Shown piece after piece: positions 50,121 through 59,080 of a DNA stretch of 64,000 nucleotides (position 1 is the stretch's first letter; every line of letters begins with the position of its first letter). The notes beneath the pieces are model-generated. The model made no database searches and was not told where the DNA came from. It worked only from the letters and a program-made list of their open reading frames with translations. Position numbers and translations under genes: made by a program. The stretch is from an uncultured Bacilli bacterium (GTDB lineage: Bacteria; Bacillota_I; Bacilli_A; RF39; UBA660): contig CASPWD010000001.1 of NCBI GenBank assembly GCA_949425635.1, forward strand, positions 62,001 to 126,000, written 5' to 3'.

Positions 50121-51284
50121 CTAATTCAATCTTTTAACTTCACCATAATTATAACATGTTCCTAATTTAAACATTTCATCTAACAACGGATTATTACAAC
50201 GATCACCATCATTAACATGCATTTTAAGAACAAAATTTTCAACTAAAGATACATCATCAATATTAATTCCAGGAAAATGATAACCAATTCTCCTAAAAGT
50301 TCTGATAAACTTATCTGTTATATTTTCCTGTATTACATTAATATTATTCTTTAAATATAATAAATGTTCTTTAACTTCTATATATATTTCGTCATCCACA
50401 TCCTTAAGTCTTTCTAATTCCTCATGACTATATATAACATTAGCATTATACCTATTTAACAACAATGGATAAGCATATGCTTTACCAACACCAAATTTTT
50501 TTAACAAACCTAAAGCAATAGTTAGAGCGATTACTGCCCAAGGGCTTACCTCATGAATGTTATCAATTGTCTTAATTCCACGTTCTTCATCTGTCAAACC
50601 AGTGCCTATACCATACATCTTTCGTCTTATTTTCTTACCAAAATTTAAAAAATCCTTATCATTTGGCATCTCTTCAGATTGATCCTTTTGAATTGCATAA
50701 AAATATGCATCCGTCTTATCTATTCCAAATCTAACAACTGGCAATGGATAACTCAACTTTCTTCCCTCTTCTGTATATTTAATCATTGAAATATACATGC
50801 CATAAGGAGTCTCCATAAATATTGGTTCTTTTCTTAATTCCACCTCTATATTAGCATCAAATATATTACTATAGCCAATATCTCTTGGAACATTAAAATG
50901 TCTTAAAGTATTATCTTGTAAAAATGCTATTCTTCTTTTTATAAACATATCAGGATTATTAAAATCATCTATTGTCATATTTGAAAATAATGTTGCAATC
51001 GTATACTTATGAATATCACTTACTCTATCATAATCTAATTCATCATAGAAACTCTCTGCAATATCTAAATACTCTGAAATTTTATCTACCAAAGCATCTT
51101 TATTCGCTATTCTAAGACATGGTACAAGAACACCTTCATACTCTTTACGAACATCATTAAAAGTATATTCTCTATCTTTTACAATGCTACTAGTATAATA
51201 AAGCCAATGCTTCAAACCACAATCTATCATTCCACTTCGTGCTTCATAATTTATTTCATCTAATAAATCCCCTATTTCTTTCAT
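50121..51284 (-). CDS. Hypothetical protein
   Basis: 387-aa uninterrupted ORF, no recognised motif. Confidence 0.6.
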   Translation of the reverse strand: MKEIGDLLDEINYEARSGMIDCGLKHWLYYTSSIVKDREYTFNDVRKEYEGVLVPCLRIANKDALVDKISEYLDIAESFYDELDYDRVSDIHKYTIATLFSNMTIDDFNNPDMFIKRRIAFLQDNTLRHFNVPRDIGYSNIFDANIEVELRKEPIFMETPYGMYISMIKYTEEGRKLSYPLPVVRFGIDKTDAYFYAIQKDQSEEMPNDKDFLNFGKKIRRKMYGIGTGLTDEERGIKTIDNIHEVSPWAVIALTIALGLLKKFGVGKAYAYPLLLNRYNANVIYSHEELERLKDVDDEIYIEVKEHLLYLKNNINVIQENITDKFIRTFRRIGYHFPGINIDDVSLVENFVLKMHVNDGDRCNNPLLDEMFKLGTCYNYGEVKRLN

Positions 51285-51319
51285 TCTTTTTCTCCCCCTA
51301 ATTAAACAAAAAATCTATA

Positions 51320-51850
51320 TTACTTAACTTTTCTTAAAAACTCTAAACTTTTTACCTTCTTTACTACTGAATAACTTTCATCTTGAGTAAACCAAACTCC
51401 AATACCTTGAGCATTTTCCCAATCTAAGCAATTTTTTTCTTTATCATCTACCAACACAACATTACCATCATAAAAGCTAGGTGGCACAATCAAGGACTTA
51501 ATCATCTTATTTGGAACCGAAACTATAGGTATATAAATACCATTTTCTCTAAAAAAATTGACTTTTTCTTTCTCTTCTTCACTAGTATGATTTAATGTTA
51601 ATAACTGAATTCTCTTTAAAGTTTTTTGCACTTCTCTCAAAATATCTAGGCTATAATTAATTTGTTTTGATGAATATATATGTTCATGCCAATCAACTAT
51701 CTTAAAAGCCTCTTTCCATCCAACTTCTTGAGCTAATACAGCTAATCTTTCCTCTGTATCGATACATACTCCATCAATATCTATCATATAAAAAGTCTTT
51801 TCATTAACAAAATCTAAAATATTATTATCTTTTTCCATAAGTACCTTCAT
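51320..51850 (-). CDS. HAD-like hydrolase
   Basis: TFYMIDIDGVCIDTEERL; VVLVDDKEKNCLDWE. Confidence 0.75.
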   Translation of the reverse strand: MKVLMEKDNNILDFVNEKTFYMIDIDGVCIDTEERLAVLAQEVGWKEAFKIVDWHEHIYSSKQINYSLDILREVQKTLKRIQLLTLNHTSEEEKEKVNFFRENGIYIPIVSVPNKMIKSLIVPPSFYDGNVVLVDDKEKNCLDWENAQGIGVWFTQDESYSVVKKVKSLEFLRKVK

Positions 51851-52586
51851 AATCTTTAGTTAAGTTATTAACATAATGATAAAGTAAAGAATCTACACTA
51901 TAATCAAGTTCAAAACATTCATCAATAATACCTAAGCTATTTAAACTCTGATAAACTTCATTATCTTTCGCCCCAGAACACACTAAAATAGATTTGCCAC
52001 CATTTTCATGAACATACCTAAAAGCATCTATATCAGTAAGACCATCACCAAAATATATGATGTCACTTAGCTCCACATTATTTTCGCTTCTTATCTCTTC
52101 AATAGCTTCCACCTTACGATCATTTCTCATAAGTCGTTTTATATCACCATATTTACCATCTTCTGTAGTATAAAAACAAGTTCCTAAAACGCCATATAAA
52201 CATTTATATACTTTTGTTTCTCTAATAAAATCTTCAAACCCAGATGTTACAACATAATGCTTTATACCACTATTTACATAACATAATTTATTAAAATATT
52301 CTAAAACACCCTTATTAAATTTCAAGTCATTTACTCCCAAACAAAGATTATCTTTATTAAAAACAATTTCATTTTTTTCAAAAACTTCTCTAAAAGCAAT
52401 ACAATACGCTGTATATAAATCAACATTCTGTTCATTAATAATTCTCTTTACCTCTACCATTATAGAATTTCCATCATAACCACATTTAGCTAAAATTTCA
52501 TAATTGGGTAAAGCATAAGGTGTTAAAGTACCATCAAAATCATAAATAAATACCATAAAATCACACTCTTTCCTTATATATGCCAC
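51825..52586 (-). CDS. HAD-family phosphatase
   Basis: MVFIYDFDGTLTPYALPNYE; DIIYFGDGLTDIDAFRYV. Confidence 0.88.
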   Translation of the reverse strand: MAYIRKECDFMVFIYDFDGTLTPYALPNYEILAKCGYDGNSIMVEVKRIINEQNVDLYTAYCIAFREVFEKNEIVFNKDNLCLGVNDLKFNKGVLEYFNKLCYVNSGIKHYVVTSGFEDFIRETKVYKCLYGVLGTCFYTTEDGKYGDIKRLMRNDRKVEAIEEIRSENNVELSDIIYFGDGLTDIDAFRYVHENGGKSILVCSGAKDNEVYQSLNSLGIIDECFELDYSVDSLLYHYVNNLTKDYEGTYGKR

Positions 52587-52609
52587 TATATTATAACATA
52601 CATATTATT

Positions 52610-52825
52610 TTACATAGTTTTCTTCAAGCTTGGACCATTCCCAAAATCTCCCTCATATTTTATGCCATCTAGATACTGCCTATATAAAGCAATCCTAAGA
52701 ATTGGACATCTGTTATTAGGTTGATTGGTTATTAAATACCCGCATAAAAAGTAAAAAGTATTATAACCCCATATCTTAGAAATTTCAAATTTAAGACAGC
52801 TTAAAATAAACTTCTACCCAAATAA
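52610..52825 (-). pseudogene. Orphan reading-frame remnant without start codon
   Basis: Minus frame KFILSCLKFEISKIWGYNTFYFLCGYLITNQPNNRCPILRIALYRQYLDGIKYEGDFGNGPSLKKTM*, preceded by an in-frame TAG and lacking a start. Confidence 0.4.
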
Positions 52826-52856
52826 AAAACTTAATAAAATATTTATCAAGTTTAAA

Positions 52857-53195
52857 TTACAAATAAGAAAATATCATAAAGTAAAATATAATTAAGAAAA
52901 ATAACAATATAGCTAGCTTTAACGAACTAATAACAATACCTGCTACTGCAAATGCTTTACCATCCTCACCAGTTTTTTTCACTTGATTAAGACCAACTAT
53001 ACTAAGAATTAAACCTAAAATAACAAATATAAACGAACATACAAATCCAACCACACACATTATGTTCATTTTTTGTGAATTATCTACAGTATTATAATTT
53101 GTATTACTATCTAAAACTTCTAATTTACTTCCACATTGTGTACAAAAGCAATCGTTTATATCACATTTTGTACCACATTGACCACAATATCTCAT
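52857..53195 (-). CDS. Zinc-ribbon/DUF4190-like membrane protein
   Basis: RYCGQCGTKCDINDCFCTQCGSKL; ILGLILSIVGLNQVKKTGEDGKAFAVAGIVIS. Confidence 0.8.
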   Translation of the reverse strand: MRYCGQCGTKCDINDCFCTQCGSKLEVLDSNTNYNTVDNSQKMNIMCVVGFVCSFIFVILGLILSIVGLNQVKKTGEDGKAFAVAGIVISSLKLAILLFFLIIFYFMIFSYL

Positions 53196-53200
53196 TTATA

Positions 53201-53569
53201 TCACTTTCCTTTCATAGAATTATTACCTTCTCTAACATTCTTTTGCAACAATTCTTCCTCTTTAGCTTTTATACGTTCTGTATAATCCTGCAAAACTGAT
53301 TCATCCATAACATCAACACCTGTTAGTCTAGTTAAATATCCTAACATACTTTTTGAAACTTCGTACTTTCCTGCATTTGGACTTAACTTTAACTTTAAAG
53401 GTGAACTTAACGATAATAAAGTAATCTCCTTTGTTCTTTGTAAGACATAATTTTCAAATTTTTCTGAAATACCATCTTTAAAATAAGGATTATTATCTTT
53501 CAAATCTTGTAATGCATGTAAATAAGATGCAACTTGATAATACGTTAAATAAACAGAATCTTTTTTCAT
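53201..53569 (-). CDS. Hypothetical protein
   Basis: 122-aa ORF, no recognised motif. Confidence 0.5.
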   Translation of the reverse strand: MKKDSVYLTYYQVASYLHALQDLKDNNPYFKDGISEKFENYVLQRTKEITLLSLSSPLKLKLSPNAGKYEVSKSMLGYLTRLTGVDVMDESVLQDYTERIKAKEEELLQKNVREGNNSMKGK

Positions 53570-53673
53570 ATTTCCACCTCATTATCTATTTTTATTATAA
53601 TGTACATTAATAATCATAGCAATCAAATTAATAAATATTTTACATAGAAAAAAGTCTAAATTACATAGACTTT

Positions 53674-54450
53674 CTACTTATGCCTTCCTTTACTAACCTC
53701 TTCTTCTAAATTAAAGTATTGCCCATCTACAAACTGTTTCATGCTACTAACTAAAGCCATTTGACTATCACTTAAATTACTAAAAACCATTCTTTTACCA
53801 CCTTCCATAGACTGAAAAGCAATAGATCTATGATTTTCTTCTCCTTTGGTACTATCCATAACTGGCAGTCCGCCCATTACCTGATTATAAATAGAAGGGA
53901 CTATCTCCATCGCAAATTGACCTTCAAAATCAGTAGTAAATTCTTGCACAATTTTTTGTTCACCAGTTCTTTTATCTGTCGATAATAGTCTATAAGTACA
54001 TTTACTAGGATTATCTGGTAATGCTGAAATTGAAACAAACGTAGTCTTTGTCAAATCTGCAACCTCTCTTTTATAAACTTCTACTACATCTTTCGTATCA
54101 ATAACTGCAGGAACCTCTACACTAGCTTTAGCTTCAGTTTGAACTACTGCTTTAACATCTGAGTCAAAATGCTTTGCAACATATTCATCATAATTGTTCA
54201 ATATTGATAATAGTTCTGCTTTCTTATTTTCTGGAGGAAAAAATCTATATTCTCCATCTACAAACTTACATACCCAATCAATATGATCAGGATTAGCATG
54301 AAAAGCTGCTACAGCCTCTGGTTTTCGTAATGCAACATATCCCTGCTTTGCTACATCTTCTGCATTTTTCCTAACTCCAGCTATCTTTGCTATTTTACCT
54401 ATACCAGCAAATGCTGCTTCTATCTCTTTACCTACTTCTTTGCCATCCAT
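53674..54450 (-). CDS. Hypothetical protein
   Basis: 258-aa ORF flanked by terminator-like hairpin. Confidence 0.55.
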   Translation of the reverse strand: MDGKEVGKEIEAAFAGIGKIAKIAGVRKNAEDVAKQGYVALRKPEAVAAFHANPDHIDWVCKFVDGEYRFFPPENKKAELLSILNNYDEYVAKHFDSDVKAVVQTEAKASVEVPAVIDTKDVVEVYKREVADLTKTTFVSISALPDNPSKCTYRLLSTDKRTGEQKIVQEFTTDFEGQFAMEIVPSIYNQVMGGLPVMDSTKGEENHRSIAFQSMEGGKRMVFSNLSDSQMALVSSMKQFVDGQYFNLEEEVSKGRHK

Positions 54451-54550
54451 ACTTTATCACCATATTACCTTATACTAATATAATTGTATTAACAAGAGAT
54501 TCTAAAGTCAATTTACAACAAAAAATATAACTGAAACTTTACATCAATAA

Positions 54551-55510
54551 CTAAATGTTTTTAATTGACAATATTTCTACATTATTAGAAACCAAACTTT
54601 TATCTTTATTTATAGTTTTAGATAAATCAGTTGTTAAATACTTTTTAAAATCATCAGCAAACGTAGTTACAACATTATCATTATCTTTCGCACTAATTAC
54701 TGCTGCTAACAAATTGGCACCACTTGAAATGCCCACTCCAAGACCATATCTCTTAGCCAAAATTCTTGCCATATTAATTGCATCTTCATCATCAATAGTT
54801 ACAACTTTATTAATAATATTTCGATCAACAATACTTGGTATAAAATCATCTCCAATACCTTCTATTTTATGACTACCAATATTAATACCTTTACTCATAA
54901 TTGGCATTTGCTCTGGCTCCAAAGCAACGATTCTTGCATCTTTATTCACTTCTCTAATACGTTTCGCAATCCCCATTAACGTACCACCAGTCCCTATTCC
55001 ACTAACAAAAGCATCTATCCTAGACACAGTGTTTATTATTTCTAAACCAGTAGTATAATAATGAGCTTCAATATTCTTAGTATTATCAAACTGATTTGGC
55101 CTAAAACCATTAATTTTTATAGCTAACTCATCTGCTCTTTTTATAGCTTCTTTAAATCCCCCATCTTCTTTAGAAACTAAATAAACCTTCGCTCCATAAA
55201 GCTTCATTATTTTTATTCTCTCTTCACTCGCCCAATCTGGCATAAAAATATGTACATCATGTCCAAAATATGCCCCTAATGCCGCAAAAGAGATTCCTGT
55301 ATTACCACTAGTAGCTTCTATAATAGGTTGTCCTTTTTTCAAACTACCATCTTTATATGACTCATTAATTATATAATAAGCAAGTCTATCTTTAATACTT
55401 CCTGTATAATTATAATATTCTAGTTTTGCAAATACATTAACTACCTTTTCCATATATTTTACTTTTATTTCTACCATAGGTGTATTACCTATTAATCTTT
55501 CTATATCCAT
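54551..55510 (-). CDS. cysK: Cysteine synthase / O-acetylserine sulfhydrylase-family PLP enzyme
   Basis: LIGNTPMVEI, YYNYTGSIKDRLA (PLP Lys), EATSGNTGISFAA, GIGTGGTLMGI, GISSGANLLAA. Confidence 0.93.
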   Translation of the reverse strand: MDIERLIGNTPMVEIKVKYMEKVVNVFAKLEYYNYTGSIKDRLAYYIINESYKDGSLKKGQPIIEATSGNTGISFAALGAYFGHDVHIFMPDWASEERIKIMKLYGAKVYLVSKEDGGFKEAIKRADELAIKINGFRPNQFDNTKNIEAHYYTTGLEIINTVSRIDAFVSGIGTGGTLMGIAKRIREVNKDARIVALEPEQMPIMSKGINIGSHKIEGIGDDFIPSIVDRNIINKVVTIDDEDAINMARILAKRYGLGVGISSGANLLAAVISAKDNDNVVTTFADDFKKYLTTDLSKTINKDKSLVSNNVEILSIKNI

Positions 55511-55528
55511 GTTTATCCTTCTTTCTAT

Positions 55529-55582
55529 TTAGTATATGTAAAAAGGACAACATCGTATAGTATTTACCTGTTTTTTTAACAT
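55529..55582 (-). CDS. Leader peptide 2: MLKKQVNTIRCCPFYIY (17 aa, tandem Cys)
   Basis: Strong RBS TAAAGGAGGTCTTTTAATATG; stop lies 18 nt before cysK ATG. UCCUUUUU (55547-55540), starting at the end of the Cys codons, is complementary to AAGAAGGA (55523-55516), the cysK SD. Confidence 0.75.
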   Translation of the reverse strand: MLKKQVNTIRCCPFYIY

Positions 55583-55589
55583 ATTAAAA

Positions 55590-55632
55590 GACCTCCTTTA
55601 TAATGATGCATAAACTCACTATAAAGAAAGTC
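55590..55632 (-). promoter_or_regulatory. SD-sequestering hairpin of the cys leader, with competing anti-sequestering helix (55663-55653 with 55618-55608)
   Basis: GACUUUCUUUAUA (55632-55620) pairs over 13 bp (2 G-U) with UAUAAAGGAGGUC (55602-55590), masking the leader-2 SD. The loop segment UGAGUUUAUGC can instead pair with GUGUAAACUCA at the end of leader 1 (11 bp, 2 G-U). Confidence 0.7.
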
Positions 55633-55649
55633 CAAATCAATCTAAAGTA

Positions 55650-55718
55650 TTATGAGTTTACACGAAAAAAAGAAATACAACTACAGCAACAACAATTTAA
55701 TAAATTTCTTTTATTCAT
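55650..55718 (-). CDS. Leader peptide 1: MNKRNLLNCCCCSCISFFRVNS (22 aa, Cys-Cys-Cys-Cys-Ser-Cys)
   Basis: RBS TGAGGAGAGATAATCATG; promoter-like TATAAT at 55739-55744; five Cys codons at 55694-55677; 140 nt upstream of the cysteine synthase start. Confidence 0.8.
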   Translation of the reverse strand: MNKRNLLNCCCCSCISFFRVNS

Positions 55719-55767
55719 GATTATCTCTCCTCAATCACATTATATCACATAAATTAAAAATAACAAA

Positions 55768-55790
55768 AAAAGTCCATCTGGACTTCAAAA
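55768..55790 (-). terminator. Rho-independent terminator separating the ESX-like cluster from the cys leader
   Basis: GAAGTCCagatGGACTTTTTTTG. Confidence 0.7.
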
Positions 55791-55794
55791 CCAT

Positions 55795-56118
55795 TTAACC
55801 ATTAATTGAATCATTAAATATTTGCACAATATTAGTAACACCAATTTCTAACTCATCTAAACTCTGATTAGAACTATCTACATAATTCAATAGGTTATTA
55901 GCTATGTTCTTGTAATCATTAGATAATAAAGAAATCATACTACTATATTTATTAATCAAATCAACAAGCTTTTTTGAAGACAAATTATACTTATAACATA
56001 TATTATAAATATGTATTAAAATCTGATGAATCTCTTTATATTGTTTAACAAGTAAATCAGAATATTTCTTTATATTATTTGCATGTATTTTAATTTCATT
56101 TAAGTTCATAATATACAC
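55795..56118 (-). CDS. Small helical ESX-like protein
   Basis: ~107 aa all-helical, clustered with similar-sized genes. Confidence 0.55.
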   Translation of the reverse strand: MYIMNLNEIKIHANNIKKYSDLLVKQYKEIHQILIHIYNICYKYNLSSKKLVDLINKYSSMISLLSNDYKNIANNLLNYVDSSNQSLDELEIGVTNIVQIFNDSING

Positions 56119-56121
56119 TCC

Positions 56122-56388
56122 CTATTCATCAATATTTTCTACTCCACTAACAATAACTTTTAACTCATCGTATACTACTAAGGTATCATTTTGTAAATCG
56201 TTCAACTGCTTATTTAAACTTTGTAATTTATCACATTCATCATAACCAAAACTGACATCATGAAATAGACTTTTTAAAGTATTACAAGTTGATTCCAAAT
56301 CCACAATAACATCATCATTTAATCGCAAAGAAAGTGCCAACATTTCGTTATTTACATTATCTATATCATCCATCGTCATTTTTGTCAT
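56122..56388 (-). CDS. Small helical ESX-like protein
   Basis: 88 aa helical. Confidence 0.55.
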   Translation of the reverse strand: MTKMTMDDIDNVNNEMLALSLRLNDDVIVDLESTCNTLKSLFHDVSFGYDECDKLQSLNKQLNDLQNDTLVVYDELKVIVSGVENIDE

Positions 56389-56509
56389 AAAGATACCTCA
56401 AATCTATTAGTTATACTATTATCTATATAATACCAAATATTTACTTAGAAAGAAATAAGAATAAATAATTTATCAAAGAAAAAACTGAGGATACCTCAGT
56501 TACAAAATA

Positions 56510-56920
56510 TTATTTTAAATTTTCAACAGATTTTCCAATTTGTGTAACACTATTAGTTAGATTATCTAAATTATGTAATAAATTGTAAGCATATGTTTGT
56601 AAGCTATCTGAAACTTCTCCATAAATTGTTCCAGCTCTACTTTTATAATCTACAAGATAATTAGATAATAGTTCAAATTGTTTAACAAGCGTTGGACTAT
56701 AACTTTTCATCATAGTTTGCATCTCTTTTAAATGATCTGTCACAGTATCCAATATAACATTTAGTGCACTTAATTGTTCTTCAATTCTCTTTGCTTGTCT
56801 GCTTAATTCTCCAGGTACTGTACTATCTGGATTTTTTGATGCAGCTGGTCCAGTACTACCACTTCTAACCAAAGGTTCTATTGACTTATTTATTTGACCA
56901 TATTGATATGTTGCATCCAT
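56510..56920 (-). CDS. ESX/LXG-associated helical protein
   Basis: 136 aa, helical, PAASKNPDSTVPGEL linker. Confidence 0.55.
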   Translation of the reverse strand: MDATYQYGQINKSIEPLVRSGSTGPAASKNPDSTVPGELSRQAKRIEEQLSALNVILDTVTDHLKEMQTMMKSYSPTLVKQFELLSNYLVDYKSRAGTIYGEVSDSLQTYAYNLLHNLDNLTNSVTQIGKSVENLK

Positions 56921-56943
56921 TTTATTTCACTTTCCTTCCTTTT

Positions 56944-57240
56944 TTATACTTGTTTATTATTGCTTTCTTGTTGGTCACAGAATGCCTGAATTGAAATTTC
57001 TAAGTTGTTTAAGCAATTCCATAATTGACTTAAAACATTCCCAGCTGCTTCTGCTTTACTTGATAAATTTGATCCAAAAGTTGTTCCAGTTAAATTATAA
57101 GAATCTAGTGATTTTCTCACATAGTCAAAACTAGTTTTAATATCATGTAAGTTATTACCATTACCATCTACTGTATTATCACGAAACTTTTTAAAATCAG
57201 CACAAAATTCTCTCAATTTTGCAAGGTCTTTATCCGTCAT
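56944..57240 (-). CDS. WXG100-like small helical protein
   Basis: 98 aa; central LSQLWNCLNNLE turn. Confidence 0.6.
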   Translation of the reverse strand: MTDKDLAKLREFCADFKKFRDNTVDGNGNNLHDIKTSFDYVRKSLDSYNLTGTTFGSNLSSKAEAAGNVLSQLWNCLNNLEISIQAFCDQQESNNKQV

Positions 57241-57377
57241 TTAATTATATCTCCTTCCACCTATACTATATATACTACTTTATCATAAATTAAAAGAAAT
57301 TACAATGTAAGAAACAATGGCTTTTTATTATTTGTTTTAATATGATGAAAATCTAAAATTTAAAAGTATATAATTAT

Positions 57378-57716
57378 ATGAGGAATAATATGAATAATAA
57401 CGCTTTTAACAATTTTATAAATCAAGACTTTAAAAGTTTATCAGACTGGTTTAGTACACTAAATCCTTATGAATTTACATTTGTTGCAACTATAGTTGGT
57501 GGTGCAATTGCTCCATTACTTACAACTGCTCAACAAAACTCTTTAGGTAACTTTTTTGAACAAATCGGGCAAACTTTAGAAACAATCTCCTCCCAAGCCC
57601 AAACAAATAATGCGTGGTTACAATCACAACAACAAAACAACGATACGACATCAAAAGATATTATTGACTTAAAAATACAAATAGAAAACTTGAATAGAAA
57701 AATAAATAATTTATAA
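57378..57716 (+). CDS. Small hypothetical protein
   Basis: 112 aa; central hydrophobic segment TFVATIVGGAIAPLL, Gln-rich coiled tail; divergent to its neighbours. Confidence 0.5.
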   Translation: MRNNMNNNAFNNFINQDFKSLSDWFSTLNPYEFTFVATIVGGAIAPLLTTAQQNSLGNFFEQIGQTLETISSQAQTNNAWLQSQQQNNDTTSKDIIDLKIQIENLNRKINNL

Positions 57717-57814
57717 ATTTTAAACTTCTATACATATAACAGAATATATAATATTTTCGACAAAAAACTTTTACAGCATACAAAAAGCCATGAATAAAAC
57801 TCACAGCCTTTTTA

Positions 57815-58633
57815 CTACAAATGTTTTGTTTCATTAGTTTTCTTACTTTTAACTTTTTCAAATTCTGTTACACATTTTAATAAATCTTGGTCCAAATATG
57901 AAATAGTTCTATTTTTTATATCTTCAGGAACTCCATAATAAGCTTCAGCCAAACTTCCAGCTATTGCTCCGATTGTATCAGAATCACCACCAATAGATAT
58001 AGCTATTTTTATACAATCTTCAAAATCTACTGATTCCAAAAACGCCTGAATAGATTGTGGTACAGATCCTTGACATGTAACATCAAAACGATATGTATCC
58101 CTAATATCATCCATTTTAAAATCCAAACTGTAATACTTATCTTCTATATATTCTTTTACATTATCCTTTGAATATCCATTTCGTAACATCCAAATAGCAC
58201 CAGCTACAGATTGAGCTCCTTTAATTCCTTCTGGATGATCATGAGAAACACTAGCTGATATTTCTGCCAGCATCTCTGCTTCTTCTAGAGTTTCAGCTAT
58301 CCATCCAACAGGAGAAACTCTCATTGCTGAACCATTACCGAAACTATTATATGGTGGTGGATTAGAAATTAAAAGCCATTTAATAAATGTTCCTCCATAG
58401 CCAGCATTAATATGTGACCTACCTAATTCTTGCATATATTTTACACAATTCTTTTTAAATTTATTAGTATCCTTATCCTTCACATATTCTACACATGCTT
58501 TTGAAATTGCACATGTCATAACACTATCATCTGTAAACCTATCATCGTTAGTAAATAAATCAAAATCTTTACTTTTAATATTTTCTTTTTCGTAAATAGA
58601 TCCTACAATATCTCCTGTTAAAGCTCCAAACAT
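57815..58633 (-). CDS. ADP-ribosylglycohydrolase (DraG/ARH family)
   Basis: GALTGDIVGSIYE, DDRFTDDSVMTCAI, SIGGDSDTIGAIAGSLAEAYYG. Confidence 0.93.
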   Translation of the reverse strand: MFGALTGDIVGSIYEKENIKSKDFDLFTNDDRFTDDSVMTCAISKACVEYVKDKDTNKFKKNCVKYMQELGRSHINAGYGGTFIKWLLISNPPPYNSFGNGSAMRVSPVGWIAETLEEAEMLAEISASVSHDHPEGIKGAQSVAGAIWMLRNGYSKDNVKEYIEDKYYSLDFKMDDIRDTYRFDVTCQGSVPQSIQAFLESVDFEDCIKIAISIGGDSDTIGAIAGSLAEAYYGVPEDIKNRTISYLDQDLLKCVTEFEKVKSKKTNETKHL

Positions 58634-58648
58634 ATTCTACCCCCAATA

Positions 58649-59059
58649 CTATAATCTTGGCCCATTAATTTCGGGCTTTTGCTGGTCCGATAATTGTGAC
58701 CTATAATACTTACCTTGAGCATTAATATAACCCAAATCATAAACCTTTTTTATCATTTCATGATTAAATGCTATAGCACCATGTGTCATATCTATTCCAA
58801 AAGGAAACTGACAAGCCAAGTAGTCGCTTTCAACATCTCCATTTTTACTTTTATAACCAATAATCATCAATTTTTGTTCTCCGTCAATAGAGACAATACT
58901 ACCAATTGGCATATATTTCTCATACGCTTCTAAACGATCTTGTTCTATTTCACTTTTTAATTCTTTAGCAGCTTCTTCTCCTTCTTTTCCATTATACGAA
59001 AGATTATATTCTCCATCGCCAAAAAATCTTTGTGTATTTTGTTCTTCTGAAAATTCCAT
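58649..59059 (-). CDS. DUF4176-like protein
   Basis: YMPIGSIVSIDGEQKLMIIGYKSKNGDVESDYLACQFPFG...IAFNHEMIKKVYDLGY. Confidence 0.8.
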   Translation of the reverse strand: MEFSEEQNTQRFFGDGEYNLSYNGKEGEEAAKELKSEIEQDRLEAYEKYMPIGSIVSIDGEQKLMIIGYKSKNGDVESDYLACQFPFGIDMTHGAIAFNHEMIKKVYDLGYINAQGKYYRSQLSDQQKPEINGPRL

Positions 59060-59080
59060 ATATTTTCTCCTTTCTTATTA

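Noticed and set aside
55529-55718. Cys-rich frames as chance ORFs in AT-rich DNA
   Set aside because: Two independent short ORFs, each with a near-perfect RBS and adjacent Cys codons, directly before a cysteine synthase, with complementary SD-masking segments; chance is unlikely. Kept as top finding.
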